A stretch of DNA of 64,000 nucleotides from Roseibium sp. MMSF_3412 (GTDB lineage Bacteria > Pseudomonadota > Alphaproteobacteria > Rhizobiales > Stappiaceae). Positions 36,625-46,165 of the stretch are shown piece by piece. The stretch is taken from positions 88,951-152,950 of the forward strand of contig NZ_JASHJI010000015.1 in NCBI RefSeq assembly GCF_030733265.1, in the 5' to 3' direction. Position 1 is the first letter of the stretch, and each line of letters starts with the position of its first letter. The notes beneath the pieces are model-generated. The model was not told the origin of the DNA. It searched no databases and was given only the letters and a program-made list of their open reading frames with translations. The translations under genes were made by a program, and so were the position numbers.

Positions 36625-37659
36625 ATGACAGTGTCCGCTTCCGTTGTCGACGCGATTGGCAATACCCCCCTGATTCGACTGAAAGCTCTTTCGGAGGAAA
36701 CAGGGTGTGAGATTCTTGGTAAAGCCGAATTCATGAACCCGGGACAGTCTGTGAAGGACAGGCCCGCCCGGCAGATGATTCTAGAAGCCGAAGCCAGAGG
36801 CGAACTGAAGCCTGGCGGCGTGATAGTCGAGGGTACCGCCGGCAATACCGGGATCGGCATTGCACTTGTCGCCGGTGCGCGCGGATACAGGACCGTGATC
36901 GTCATTCCGGAAACCCAGAGCCAGGAAAAGAAAGACATGTTGCGCCTTTGCGGCGCCGAACTGGTTGAAGTGCCCGCAAAGCCGTTCAAAGATCCCAACA
37001 ACTACCAGCACGTCGCGCGGCGGCTCGCCGAGGAGATGGCCAAGAGCGAACCCAACGGGGTGATCTTTGCCGATCAGTGGAACAACCTCGACAACAAGAA
37101 GGCCCATTACGTCACCACCGGACCGGAAATCATGGCCCAGACCGGTGGCCGCGTGGATGCGTTTATCTGTGCCGTCGGGTCCGGCGGCACGCTGTCCGGA
37201 GTCTCCCAGTATCTTCAGGAGAACAAACCAGGTGTCGTGATCGGCTGCGCCGACCCGCGTGGTGCGGCCATGCAATCGCTTTTCACCACGGGCGAAGCCG
37301 TCGCCTCGGAAGGCGGATCTATTTCCGAAGGGATCGGGCTCGGCCGCAAAACACCCATCGTTCAGGACGTGAAGGTCGACTACGCCTACACAATCGCGGA
37401 CGAAGATGCGATTCCGCTGGTTTTTGACCTGGCCGAAAACGAAGGCCTGCTGCTTGGCGGGTCGAGTGCGATCAATCTCGCCGGTGCACGCAGGCTGGCA
37501 AAGGAAATCGGCCCCGGGAAAACCATCGTGACGATCCTTTGCGATCACGGAACCAGGTCCCATTCCAAACTCTACAACCCGGATTTCCTCAGATCCAAGA
37601 ATTTGCCGGTTCCCGATTGGCTCGAGAGGCAGGTAAAACTTAAGGCTCCCTTCGTGTGA
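36625..37659 (+). CDS. cysK: Cysteine synthase (O-acetylserine sulfhydrylase)
   Basis: A PLP-dependent fold-type II enzyme of 344 residues that makes cysteine from O-acetylserine and sulfide. The PLP lysine is K44 in NPGQSVKDR; the substrate loop is EGTAGNTGIGIA, the phosphate-binding glycines are in AVGSGGTLSGVS and the conserved Ser in GGSSAINLAGA. The length and the insertion GQSVKDRPA fit the longer alphaproteobacterial CysK form; cystathionine beta-synthase-like activity cannot be excluded. ATG 36625 has AGGA nine bases upstream. It is followed after 26 bases by cls, possibly in one unit. Confidence 0.93.
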   Translation: MTVSASVVDAIGNTPLIRLKALSEETGCEILGKAEFMNPGQSVKDRPARQMILEAEARGELKPGGVIVEGTAGNTGIGIALVAGARGYRTVIVIPETQSQEKKDMLRLCGAELVEVPAKPFKDPNNYQHVARRLAEEMAKSEPNGVIFADQWNNLDNKKAHYVTTGPEIMAQTGGRVDAFICAVGSGGTLSGVSQYLQENKPGVVIGCADPRGAAMQSLFTTGEAVASEGGSISEGIGLGRKTPIVQDVKVDYAYTIADEDAIPLVFDLAENEGLLLGGSSAINLAGARRLAKEIGPGKTIVTILCDHGTRSHSKLYNPDFLRSKNLPVPDWLERQVKLKAPFV

Positions 37660-37685
37660 GCCTTTACAGCATGGTTTGACTTCCA

Positions 37686-39200
37686 ATGGGGCAGGATGAC
37701 CCGACCCTTGCCAAAGACGGCGCCGATGCGCAGGCCGTGATTCAGGACGCCGTCACCGATGTCGACATTCTCGACATGATGGCCAACAATCTCGGCCTCG
37801 TTGCCGCATTCGTGGCGCTCATGTACGTCACCGCGATCATCTGCGCTGTCCGGGAAGTCATGAATTCAACGACATCCCAAGGGTCAGTTGCCTGGCTGCT
37901 GTCGCTGTTTTTCCTGCCCTACCTGACGGTTCCGCTCTACTTCGTGTTCGGCTGGAGATCATTTTCGGACTACGCGAAAATACAGGCCTCCCTGGGCCGC
38001 GCAGAAAGGGCAAGGCGCGCCGACGAACTCGGGCTCACCGATCACGAGGAAACCCGGGACTGGCCGGTGCTGACCCGCGTCGCGGGCGTTCCGTTTCTTG
38101 CCGGAAACACATCCGAGCTTCTGATCGATGGTGACGCGACTTTTTCCGCGATCAAGGATGCGATCGCCGCTGCGAAAAGCAGTATCTTCTTTCAGTTTTT
38201 CGCCATCCATGACGACAAACTCGGCCGCGAAATGGCAGATGCGCTGATCTTGCGCGCAAGAGAGGGCGTCAAGATCCAGTTTCTTTACGACGATGTCGGC
38301 AGCCATTCCCTGTCCCGGAAATTCCTCGACCGTCTGAAGGATGCCGGGGTCGAGGTCTGTGGTTTCAACGAAAACCACAAATTCCTGCGGCTTCTTGGCC
38401 CGATGCGGCTGAACTACCGAAATCACCGGAAGCTGGTCGTCATCGACTTTCAAACCGCGTTCGTCGGTGGCCACAATGTCGCCGACCAGTATGTCGGCCG
38501 CGACCGCTGGTTCGGTCATTGGCGCGACACCCACGTCAAGGTCGAGGGACCTGCAGCGGTGGCGTGCGCCTTGTCTTTCGTAGAAGACTGGCTGTGGGCA
38601 AGCGGTGAACGCATCGACCTGCCGCGGGTGCGCGACATACCGATGCCGGGCGACGAGTCGGTGCTGGTGATGCCAACCGGACCGGCAGACAAACTTGAAG
38701 AATGCGCAATTGCATTCGTCGAGGCGGCCGCAAGAGCAAAAGAGCGGCTCTGGATCACCACGCCGTATCTGGTGCCGTCCCTCGACGTGCAGACTGCGCT
38801 TGCCGCAGCGGCCATGCGCGGCGTCGACGTGCGGATCCTGTTGCCGGAAAAGCGGGATCACTGGACGGTTTGGCTTGCAAGCCATGCCTACGAAGACACG
38901 CTCGTGCAGCGCGGCGTGAAGGTCTACCGGTATACGGACGGATTCCTGCATCAGAAGGTGACGCTACTGGACAACGATCTGGTATCGATCGGCACGGTGA
39001 ATTTCGACAACCGGTCTTTCCAGATCAATTTCGAGCTCACTTTGTGGTTCACCCACGAGCGGATGATCCAGAACGTCGAAGCGATGCTGGATACGGATTT
39101 CGAAAATGCCAGACTGACCTGGCCGGATGCGTTCCGGTCCAAAAGCTACGTTTTCCGCGTCTTTGCACAGGGTGCGCGGCTGTTATCTCCAATTCTTTAG
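37686..39200 (+). CDS. cls: Cardiolipin synthase
   Basis: A 504-residue phospholipase-D superfamily enzyme that condenses two phosphatidylglycerols at the inner membrane. Two N-terminal membrane helices lie about residues 35-57 and 68-90. The two HKD motifs are NHRKLVVID (with GGHN nearby) and HQKVTLLD followed by GTVNFDNRSF. FLYDDVGSHSLSRKFLDRLKDAGVEV is also typical of Cls. It starts 26 bases after cysK. It may share a membrane-stress theme with the nearby CFA operon, but no common control is visible. Confidence 0.95.
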   Translation: MGQDDPTLAKDGADAQAVIQDAVTDVDILDMMANNLGLVAAFVALMYVTAIICAVREVMNSTTSQGSVAWLLSLFFLPYLTVPLYFVFGWRSFSDYAKIQASLGRAERARRADELGLTDHEETRDWPVLTRVAGVPFLAGNTSELLIDGDATFSAIKDAIAAAKSSIFFQFFAIHDDKLGREMADALILRAREGVKIQFLYDDVGSHSLSRKFLDRLKDAGVEVCGFNENHKFLRLLGPMRLNYRNHRKLVVIDFQTAFVGGHNVADQYVGRDRWFGHWRDTHVKVEGPAAVACALSFVEDWLWASGERIDLPRVRDIPMPGDESVLVMPTGPADKLEECAIAFVEAAARAKERLWITTPYLVPSLDVQTALAAAAMRGVDVRILLPEKRDHWTVWLASHAYEDTLVQRGVKVYRYTDGFLHQKVTLLDNDLVSIGTVNFDNRSFQINFELTLWFTHERMIQNVEAMLDTDFENARLTWPDAFRSKSYVFRVFAQGARLLSPIL

Positions 39201-39273
39201 TTCAGGGTGACCCTAGAGGATCATGAGGTTATCAGCGACCGGGATCCACTTTTAAAACGCCGCATGTTCAGAG

Positions 39274-39380
39274 CCTCATCCTGGGGAAGGCCAAAGGCCT
39301 GTCTCGAAGCATAGACACCAAAAAACGGCGCGCGCGGCCCACCCTTCCGAACAGCACCTATGCACTTTCTCAGGATGAGG
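39274..39380. repeat. Inverted-repeat intergenic element
   Basis: CCTCATCCTG at 39274-39283 is matched by CAGGATGAGG at 39371-39380, enclosing an interior with GGCGCGCGCGGC-type sequence and TCTCGAAGCATAG. This outline (CCTCAT...TCTCGAA...ATGAGG) resembles intergenic palindromic elements common in Rhizobiales. It lies in a 359-base gene-free stretch between cls and the next gene; nothing else was recognised there. Confidence 0.5.
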
Positions 39381-39559
39381 ATTTGCGCTCTCAATACCCA
39401 TTTGCATTGTTATGCTCATACAAGCTGACGCGTTCGCCGGTCGTCGAACACCGTCAGTCTCTGCATGCTTGAACGCGACTGACGCACGACAGGTATCAAG
39501 ACCAATATTGCGCTGAAGTTCCTGATCGTAGACGAGCAGCCGAAACGAAGGGGAAAAAC

Positions 39560-40459
39560 ATGGACAAAACACAGGTGGCAATCATTGGAGGTGGACCGGC
39601 GGGCCTTGCCGCGGCGCTGACGTTGTCGCGGTCCATGATGACGTCGATTGTCTTCGACGCGCCGACACCGTCCAGAAACGCGGCCTCACCTTTCGTGGCG
39701 GCCCTGCCGGGTTTGGACAAGAGGGAACCGGGCGATGTGCGCAAAGCCATTCGCAAAGATATCGCCTCGTATCCTTACGCCACAATCGAAGAAACAGGGA
39801 TCACGACCATCGAGCATGAAACGGGTGGTTTGACGCTTGTTCGCGATGACGGATCATCCGTTACGGCAGACAGAGTTCTGCTGGCGGCCGGCATGGTCGA
39901 CATCCTGCCGGAGGTTCCAGGCCTGGACGACTGTTGGGGCCGCAGCGTCATCAATTGTCCCTTCTGTCACGGGATTGAATGGCAAAATGCCCGATGGGGT
40001 ATCTTTGCCCATCGGCCCGAGGTTCTCGATGCTGCAGAGATCTACCGCAACTGGACAAACAAGCTCACCTACTTCGTCGCCCCCGAACTGTCCCTGAGCC
40101 CGGAGCGGCGGCAGCAGATCAGGGATCTCGGTGTCAGCATTGTAGACGACCTTCCCAATAGACTTCACTCCGATGGGGGTGATCTGCAACAAGCGGAACT
40201 TGCTGACGGCAAAAGGGTGGCCCTCGATTGCCTGCTTGTGTTTCCCCATCAACGTCAAACCGGCCTGGTCGATGCCCTGGATCTGTCACTATCGGATGCG
40301 GGATATGTGAATGTCGATGAGGGATCTCGCACGTCGCAGCCACGCATCTATGCCGCTGGCGACCTCACCTATGCGGGACATCAGAACACGCCGACAGCGC
40401 TCCACATGGGAAACATGGCGGCCGCAAGCATCGTGATGGACCACTGCTTCGGCAAATGA
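39560..40459 (+). CDS. Thioredoxin-reductase-like FAD/NAD(P) oxidoreductase
   Basis: A 299-residue flavoprotein with GGGPAG at residues 10-15 and a C-terminal FAD motif RIYAAGDLTYAGHQNTPTALHMGNMAA. The redox motif is CPFCHG (C133, C136), at the position of CxxC in thioredoxin reductase, although CAxCDG is usual there. The second dinucleotide motif (normally GGGxSA) is replaced by WGIFAHRPEVLDAAE, so NADPH binding may be altered. It may act as a reductase for an unknown partner. GAAGGGG lies about ten bases before the ATG. The next gene is 117 bases away. Confidence 0.85.
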   Translation: MDKTQVAIIGGGPAGLAAALTLSRSMMTSIVFDAPTPSRNAASPFVAALPGLDKREPGDVRKAIRKDIASYPYATIEETGITTIEHETGGLTLVRDDGSSVTADRVLLAAGMVDILPEVPGLDDCWGRSVINCPFCHGIEWQNARWGIFAHRPEVLDAAEIYRNWTNKLTYFVAPELSLSPERRQQIRDLGVSIVDDLPNRLHSDGGDLQQAELADGKRVALDCLLVFPHQRQTGLVDALDLSLSDAGYVNVDEGSRTSQPRIYAAGDLTYAGHQNTPTALHMGNMAAASIVMDHCFGK

Positions 40460-40576
40460 CTTTAAGTCCTCTGGAGAGGTCGACGGAACACATTCCGCTC
40501 TATAGGCTGCGGAGGGCATTCCATCCTACCGCACAGACTTGTGCCCGGCCGAAATCCTGTTGACCTGGAGACAAAA

Positions 40577-41293
40577 ATGACAATTCCCCTGTTTCGCGAC
40601 GACGCCTATCTGCGCACGTGCGAAGCAAAAGTAACGGGTGTGAACGAGCGCGGCGGCATCCTGCTCGATCGGACCGTCTTTTATGCAACGGGCGGCGGCC
40701 AGCCAGGGGATAGCGGACGCCTGGAACTTGCCGACGGGACCCAGATCGCGATTGCGACAGCGGTTTATGACGATGACCGCGTTTCCATTGTCCATGTTCC
40801 GTCGGAAGGCCAGACCCTGCCGGAACCGGGAAGCGAGGTAATCGCACATGTCGACTGGGCGCGGCGGTACAAGATGATGCGGGTGCACACGGCGCTGCAC
40901 CTGCTTTCTGTCGCCCTGCCCTTTCCGGTCACCGGCGGTCAGATTGGTGATATCGAAGGCCGTCTTGACTTCGACATGGGCGATGAAACCGTGGACAAGG
41001 AAACATTGCATCAGGCGATCAACGATCTGGCCTCCGGCGATCACGAGGTCACGACCGAGTGGATCACGGACGAAGAACTGGATGCCAATCCGGCGCTTGT
41101 CAAAACCATGTCCGTCAAGCCGCCCAGGGGGTCCGGCCGGGTCAGGCTGGTCAGGATCGGACAGGATGTCGACCTTCAGCCGTGCGGCGGAACCCATGTA
41201 TCCCGGACTTCTGAAATCGGAACGCTTTCAATCGGGAAAACCGAAAAGAAGGGCAAACAGAACAGGCGCGTCCGCATTCGTCTTACCGACTAG
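40577..41293 (+). CDS. Alanyl-tRNA editing protein (AlaX family)
   Basis: A free-standing relative of the AlaRS editing domain that hydrolyses Ser- or Gly-tRNA-Ala. The 238-residue product has LDRTVFYATGGGQPGDSGRL at the start, the zinc ligands H104 and H108 in HTALHLLS, and the second zinc half CGGTHV near the C-terminus. This domain order matches the short AlaX-S/M type. GGAG lies nine bases before ATG 40577. The gene is followed within 21 bases by a GFA gene and then a rhodanese gene on the same strand, suggesting an operon. Confidence 0.93.
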   Translation: MTIPLFRDDAYLRTCEAKVTGVNERGGILLDRTVFYATGGGQPGDSGRLELADGTQIAIATAVYDDDRVSIVHVPSEGQTLPEPGSEVIAHVDWARRYKMMRVHTALHLLSVALPFPVTGGQIGDIEGRLDFDMGDETVDKETLHQAINDLASGDHEVTTEWITDEELDANPALVKTMSVKPPRGSGRVRLVRIGQDVDLQPCGGTHVSRTSEIGTLSIGKTEKKGKQNRRVRIRLTD

Positions 41294-41314
41294 TCGTCCT
41301 GTTGGAGGCAAAAC

Positions 41315-41788
41315 ATGAACCTGACCGGCAGTTGTCATTGCAAGGCGATCCGTTTTGAACTGGAGAGCAAGACGCCCTACCCGTACATGCGCTGTTATTG
41401 CTCGATCTGCCGCAAGGTTGGCGGCAGTGCCGGATATGCCATAAACCTGATGGGTGACGCCGACAGCCTCAAGACAGAAGGTGCTGAAGCGAAAGCGGTG
41501 TATCATGCCGTGATCGACGGGACCAAAAGTCCTGCCGAGCGTCATTTCTGCAAGCGATGCGGAACGCATCTCTGGGTCTGGGATCCGCGCTGGCCGGAGC
41601 TCATTCATCCGCATGCCGGTGTCATCGACACCCCCTTGCCAAAGCCGCCGGAAACCGTCCATATCATGCTTGAGCACAAGCCCGACTGGATCGAGGTGCC
41701 TCTTGGCATCGGTCACGTCCACTTCAAGAATTATCCGGATTTGTCCATCGAGGAATGGCACAAATCCAAAGGGCTCTACCAGAGTTGA
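41315..41788 (+). CDS. GFA/CENP-V family zinc protein
   Basis: A 157-residue protein of the GFA family, named after glutathione-dependent formaldehyde-activating enzyme. The zinc-binding cysteines are seen in GSCHCKAIRFE (C7, C9), MRCYCSICRKVGG and FCKRCGTHLW. Many family members have no proven formaldehyde activity, so substrate is unassigned. GTTGGAGG precedes the ATG. It lies between alaX and the sulfurtransferase, with gaps of 21 and nine bases. Confidence 0.92.
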   Translation: MNLTGSCHCKAIRFELESKTPYPYMRCYCSICRKVGGSAGYAINLMGDADSLKTEGAEAKAVYHAVIDGTKSPAERHFCKRCGTHLWVWDPRWPELIHPHAGVIDTPLPKPPETVHIMLEHKPDWIEVPLGIGHVHFKNYPDLSIEEWHKSKGLYQS

Positions 41789-41797
41789 GGAGTATCA

Positions 41798-42643
41798 ATG
41801 TCCGAGCACCCGCTTGTTTCGACCCAATGGCTGGCCGATCACCTCGACTCACCCGATCTAGCGGTTGTCAACGCCTGGATGCCGCCCGTGACGCATCCCG
41901 ATGCGCCGCCGGTCTACCCGAACGCACACATTCCCGGTGCGGTCTTCTTCGATGTCAACGAGATCTGCGACAAGACCAGTGATCTGCCGCACATGCTGCC
42001 GGCGCCCCATGTCTTTTCCTCCGCTATGCGAAAGCTCGGAATAGGCGACGGCCAGACAATCGTGGTCTATGACGACTTCGGCTTCTATTCCGCGCCACGG
42101 GTCTGGTGGACCTTGCGCACGATGGGAGCCGGCAGTGTCTATGTCCTTGATGGCGGGTTTCCGAAATGGCGCGCTGAGCAAAGACCTGAGACGGATGATG
42201 TCCCTCGCAAACCGCAAAGCCACTTCTCTTCGAGGCTCAATCACGGCGCGGTGGCCAATCTGTCGCAAGTGAAGCGCTCTACAGAAACAAAAGACCGTCA
42301 AGTTCTGGATGCAAGGTCGGCCGAACGTTTCGCCGGCACCGCGCCCGAACCGAGAGCGGGACTGCGTCCTGGTCATATGCCGAACGCACTCAACCTGCCG
42401 TTCACGCGTCTGATCAATGACGACGGCACGTTTCGCGTCGGCCCTGAGCTTGAAGCGATCTACAAGGATGCCGGCGTCGATCTCGACAAACCGATAACGA
42501 CCACATGCGGGTCCGGCGTGACTGCTGCGATCCTGACGCTCGGCCTGACCGTGCTCGGCGTTCGGGATGTCAGCGTTTACGACGGCTCATGGACCGAGTG
42601 GGGCGGCCGCAATGATACGGAAGTCGTGACCGGAGAACCCTAA
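41798..42643 (+). CDS. sseA: 3-Mercaptopyruvate/thiosulfate sulfurtransferase
   Basis: A two-domain rhodanese of 281 residues. The inactive N-terminal domain contains YPNAHIPGAVFFDVNEICD and YDDFGFYSAPRVWWTLR; the catalytic domain has the persulfide Cys237 in TTCGSGVTAAIL. A CGSGVT loop is typical of 3-mercaptopyruvate sulfurtransferases rather than thiosulfate rhodaneses. It is the last gene of the alaX-GFA-rhodanese run; AGGAG precedes its ATG and a strong terminator follows 49 bases after its stop. Confidence 0.93.
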   Translation: MSEHPLVSTQWLADHLDSPDLAVVNAWMPPVTHPDAPPVYPNAHIPGAVFFDVNEICDKTSDLPHMLPAPHVFSSAMRKLGIGDGQTIVVYDDFGFYSAPRVWWTLRTMGAGSVYVLDGGFPKWRAEQRPETDDVPRKPQSHFSSRLNHGAVANLSQVKRSTETKDRQVLDARSAERFAGTAPEPRAGLRPGHMPNALNLPFTRLINDDGTFRVGPELEAIYKDAGVDLDKPITTTCGSGVTAAILTLGLTVLGVRDVSVYDGSWTEWGGRNDTEVVTGEP

Positions 42644-42692
42644 CGACCGGTCATACGAACGCAGTCCGGCGGACATTGACGGAAAAACAGGA

Positions 42693-42724
42693 AAGGCCCT
42701 GGAACACGTTCCAGGGCCTTTTTC
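42693..42724 (+). terminator. Terminator between sseA and aapP
   Basis: A 13-bp inverted repeat (AAGGCCCTGGAAC/GTTCCAGGGCCTT) followed by TTTT. It lies between convergent genes. On the minus strand the tract after the stem is weaker (TTTCCTGTTTTT), but it could serve aapP as well. Confidence 0.92.
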
Positions 42725-42746
42725 GAATGTCGGTAACGCAGGGCGA

Positions 42747-43550
42747 TCAGTGATGCAGGATCTGGCTCAGGAAGAGCTTCGTGCGCTCATGCTGCGGGTT
42801 CACGAAGAAGTCTTCCGGCTCGTTCTGTTCAACGATCTGTCCGGCATCCATGAAGATCACGCGGTTTGCGACCTTGCGCGCAAAGCCCATCTCGTGGGTC
42901 ACGCAAAGCATGGTCATGCCTTCTTCTGCAAGACCGACCATCACGTCGAGAACTTCCTTGATCATTTCCGGATCAAGGGCCGAGGTCGGCTCATCGAACA
43001 GCATGATCTTGGGGTTCATGCACAAGGAGCGCGCAATCGCGACGCGCTGCTGCTGACCACCGGACAGCTGACCGGGATACTTCAGGGCCTGCTCGGGGAT
43101 CTTGACGCGCTCCAGATAGTGCATCGCGATTTCTTCGGCTTCCTTTTTCGGCATCTTGCGCACCCAGATCGGTGCCAGCGTGCAGTTTTCCAGAATCGTG
43201 AGGTGCGGAAACAGGTTGAAGTGCTGGAAGCACATTCCGACTTCGCGGCGGATTTCGTCGATCTTCTTCAGATCGTTGGTCAGTTCGATGCCGTCGACAA
43301 GGATCTGGCCGGCCTGGTGTTCTTCCAGCCGGTTGATGCAGCGGATCATGGTCGATTTACCGGATCCCGAAGGCCCACAGATGACGATCCGTTCGCCGCG
43401 CATCACTTTCAGATTGATGTCGCGAAGCACGTGGAAGTCGCCGTACCACTTGTTCATGTTGTTGATTTCGATGGCAACGTCCGTGTCGGACACTTGCATT
43501 TTCGAGCGGTCGGCGGCGAGTTCGTCCGCGTTTACAGCATTTTCACTCAT
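42747..43550 (-). CDS. aapP: General L-amino acid ABC transporter, ATP-binding protein
   Basis: The 267-residue ATPase of a polar amino acid ABC importer. Walker A is GPSGSGKST, the signature is LSGGQQQRVAIARSL, Walker B is IMLFDEPTSALDPE and the switch His is in VTHEMGFARKVA. The preceding helical N-terminal extension of about 25 residues is common in AapP. It is the last gene of the aapJ-Q-M-P set, which in Rhizobium imports a wide range of L-amino acids. Confidence 0.95.
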   Translation of the reverse strand: MSENAVNADELAADRSKMQVSDTDVAIEINNMNKWYGDFHVLRDINLKVMRGERIVICGPSGSGKSTMIRCINRLEEHQAGQILVDGIELTNDLKKIDEIRREVGMCFQHFNLFPHLTILENCTLAPIWVRKMPKKEAEEIAMHYLERVKIPEQALKYPGQLSGGQQQRVAIARSLCMNPKIMLFDEPTSALDPEMIKEVLDVMVGLAEEGMTMLCVTHEMGFARKVANRVIFMDAGQIVEQNEPEDFFVNPQHERTKLFLSQILHH

Positions 43551-43616
43551 GGGTTCACTCCAAAAATTCGAGGGACCGGAGCGCTGCGACCAGGCGCGCG
43601 CTCCGGCTGCAGTTCG

Positions 43617-44768
43617 TTAGCGTTTGTGTCCGGTATGAAGTTTGTTCTCCATGAAAATGGAGTATCTCGACATGCCGAAACAGAACACGAAGAATACGAT
43701 CGCCGCAAACAGATACCCGGTGTGGCCCTGACTTGGCGTTGACCAGGTGGGATCTGTAAAGGACGACTGGATCTGACCGAGAAGATCGAACATGCCAACG
43801 ATCAGGACCAGAGTGGTATCCTTGAACAACCCGATGAAGGTGTTGACGATGCCGGGGATCACAAGCTTGAGCGCCTGAGGCAGAACGATGAGATACATCA
43901 TCGGCCAGAACCGCAAACCCAGCGCCATCGCGCCTTCATATTGTCCTTTTGGAATGGCCTGAAGGCCACCGCGAACAACTTCCGCCATATACGCTGCGGA
44001 AAACAGCGTCACGCCGATCAAAACGCGCAGCAACTTGTCGAATGTCACGCCCTCCGGCAGGAACAGCGGAAGCATGACCGACGACATGAACAGCACGGTG
44101 ATGAGCGGAACACCACGCCAGAACTCGATAAAGATGATCGAAACCAGCTTGATGATCGGCATCTGCGACCGTCGTCCTAGTGCAAGCGCGATGCCCAGGG
44201 GCAAGGACGCAACGATCCCGGTTACCGCGATCACAAGCGTGACGAGCAGACCGCCCCAGACGGCGGTTTCAACGATCGGAAGAACCACCGTGTCGCCGAT
44301 CACAAGACCGGTCAGCAGGAAGTAAGCGACGATCGGGAAAACCACCAGAAAAAGGATTGCGTTGGTCCGTTTGAACGGAGCACTTGGAATAGCAAGCGGC
44401 ACCAGGAGAAGCGCGAAGAGCGCATAGACGATATCGACGCGCCATGTTTCCGCAGACGGGTACCGGCCGTAGATGAACTGCGGGAAGTATGCCTCGACAT
44501 ATGCCCAGCAGGCCCCCCCGTGTCCGCCATCCTGCGGCAGGCACGCCTCCCGGTTTTCACCTGTCCAGACCGCATCAACGAAAGCGAACTGGATGAAAGG
44601 TGCAATGATCCAATATGCGAGCAGGATGCCGATAAAGGTCAGGATCGTGTTGGATATCGACGAGAACAGGTTCTTGCGCATCCATCCAATTGCGCCGGTG
44701 GTGGAGACCGGCGCCGGCAGTGTCGGCGCTTCTTCCGTTCTGATTTGAAAAATATTGCTGTTGGCCAT
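43617..44768 (-). CDS. aapM: General L-amino acid ABC transporter, permease M
   Basis: A 383-residue inner-membrane permease of the HisM/GlnP type. The N-terminus is hydrophilic; several helices follow, with a periplasmic loop around residues 60-95 that contains two cysteines (EACLPQDGGHGGACW). The C-terminal half holds the ABC permease (EAA) loop VVRGGLQAIPKGQYEGAMALGLRFWPMMYLIVLPQALK. Length is typical of AapM (about 380). AGGAG lies upstream of ATG 44768. It starts 11 bases after aapQ. Confidence 0.95.
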   Translation of the reverse strand: MANSNIFQIRTEEAPTLPAPVSTTGAIGWMRKNLFSSISNTILTFIGILLAYWIIAPFIQFAFVDAVWTGENREACLPQDGGHGGACWAYVEAYFPQFIYGRYPSAETWRVDIVYALFALLLVPLAIPSAPFKRTNAILFLVVFPIVAYFLLTGLVIGDTVVLPIVETAVWGGLLVTLVIAVTGIVASLPLGIALALGRRSQMPIIKLVSIIFIEFWRGVPLITVLFMSSVMLPLFLPEGVTFDKLLRVLIGVTLFSAAYMAEVVRGGLQAIPKGQYEGAMALGLRFWPMMYLIVLPQALKLVIPGIVNTFIGLFKDTTLVLIVGMFDLLGQIQSSFTDPTWSTPSQGHTGYLFAAIVFFVFCFGMSRYSIFMENKLHTGHKR

Positions 44769-44779
44769 GATCCGCGCTC

Positions 44780-45994
44780 CTATCTTTCCACGAGCGCCAT
44801 GCGCTGGTTGTACCAGTTCATGAAGGCCGAAGTTATCAGACTGAGCGACAGGTAGACCGCCATCCAGATACCGATGATTTCAATTGCCTGACCGGTCTGG
44901 TTGAGCACGGTGCCTCCAACCGACACAAGGTCGGGAAAGGCAATCGCGACAGCGAGCGACGAGTTCTTCGTCAAGTTCAGATACTGGCTCGTCAGCGGCG
45001 GAATGATGACGCGCATCGCCTGCGGGATGATCACGAGACGAAGCGTCGGCCCCTGACGCAGACCCAGGGCATGCGAGGCTTCTGTTTGACCATGACTCAC
45101 CGCCTGGATACCCGCGCGCACGATCTCCGCAATAAAGGCTGCAGTGTAGATCGCAAGCGCCGCCGTCAGGGCGAGGAATTCAGGAATGAGGTTGATACCG
45201 ACACCAAGCTCAAATCCCCGGCGCAATGCCGGCCCCGTCTCGATGAAGTTCGGGTGTTCCAACGTCATTGGCATGCCGGTCACGAAGTAGGTGATCACCG
45301 GCAGACCGACAATCAGACCGAGACCGGTCCAGAAAACCGGGAACTGCTGTCCGGTTTCTTCCTGACGCTTGCGCGCCCATCTGGATACGAAAATCGATGC
45401 GACGATCGCGATGATCAGCGCATATCCGATGAATTCCGCTCCTGGTTCCCAGATCGGTTTGGGACCGCGAAGGCCGGCGATGTTCAGATGGAACGTATCA
45501 AAAAGCGACCACTTTTCCCGCTTGCCGGGAACAGCGCGCAAAACCGCGAAATACCAGAAGAAGATCTGCAAAAGCAGCGGAACGTTCCTGACCAGCTCTA
45601 CATAGCAGTAGGCGATGCGGCTGATGACCCAGTTGTTCGACAGTCTCGCGATACCCACGAGAAAGCCGATGATCGTCGCAAAGAAAATGCCGACAACCGC
45701 CACCAGAACCGTATTCAGGAAACCTACGAAGATGGCTCGTCCATAACTCGACGTTTCCGCGTATGGTACAAGCGACTGAATAATGCCGAAGCCGGCAGTA
45801 TTCTCAATAAATCCCCAACCGGAGGCAATATTCTGCCTTTCCAGGTTGGCGACAGTGTTCGTCACGATGATGTATCCGAACGTCAGCAGCAGCACCACCA
45901 GTAACATCTGGTAGAAATAACCGCGGACTTTTGGATCGTTCATCAGCGAAGCACGCGCCGGCGCCCCCGCCGAGTCCTGCTCCATTACTGACAT
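44780..45994 (-). CDS. aapQ: General L-amino acid ABC transporter, permease Q
   Basis: A 404-residue inner-membrane permease that pairs with AapM. The EAA loop is seen as IVRAGIQAVSHGQTEASHALGLRQGPTLRLVIIPQAMRVIIPPL. A cytoplasmic N-terminus (MEQDSAGAPARASLMNDPKVRGYFYQ) precedes the first helix at about residues 28-48; the total length is in line with AapQ. GCGAGG lies upstream of ATG 45994. The gene is separated from aapJ by 219 bases that contain a strong hairpin. Confidence 0.95.
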   Translation of the reverse strand: MSVMEQDSAGAPARASLMNDPKVRGYFYQMLLVVLLLTFGYIIVTNTVANLERQNIASGWGFIENTAGFGIIQSLVPYAETSSYGRAIFVGFLNTVLVAVVGIFFATIIGFLVGIARLSNNWVISRIAYCYVELVRNVPLLLQIFFWYFAVLRAVPGKREKWSLFDTFHLNIAGLRGPKPIWEPGAEFIGYALIIAIVASIFVSRWARKRQEETGQQFPVFWTGLGLIVGLPVITYFVTGMPMTLEHPNFIETGPALRRGFELGVGINLIPEFLALTAALAIYTAAFIAEIVRAGIQAVSHGQTEASHALGLRQGPTLRLVIIPQAMRVIIPPLTSQYLNLTKNSSLAVAIAFPDLVSVGGTVLNQTGQAIEIIGIWMAVYLSLSLITSAFMNWYNQRMALVER

Positions 45995-46165
45995 AGAACC
46001 TCGCCCAAGTTCACGGAAAGAGCCCGGCCCGAAGCCTCTCCTCTTTCTCGTTTTATCTGCTTCTGCAACACGCTGACGCGCGCTCCCTATCGGCTTATGA
46101 AGCAGTGTTCCCCCACGCGTTCACCGGTATTCCGGTTTGTGCTGCGCGGATTTGTTTTATTGAGG

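Noticed and set aside
37959..38951. Minus-strand open frame of 330 codons
   Set aside because: Antisense to cls, which has both HKD motifs.
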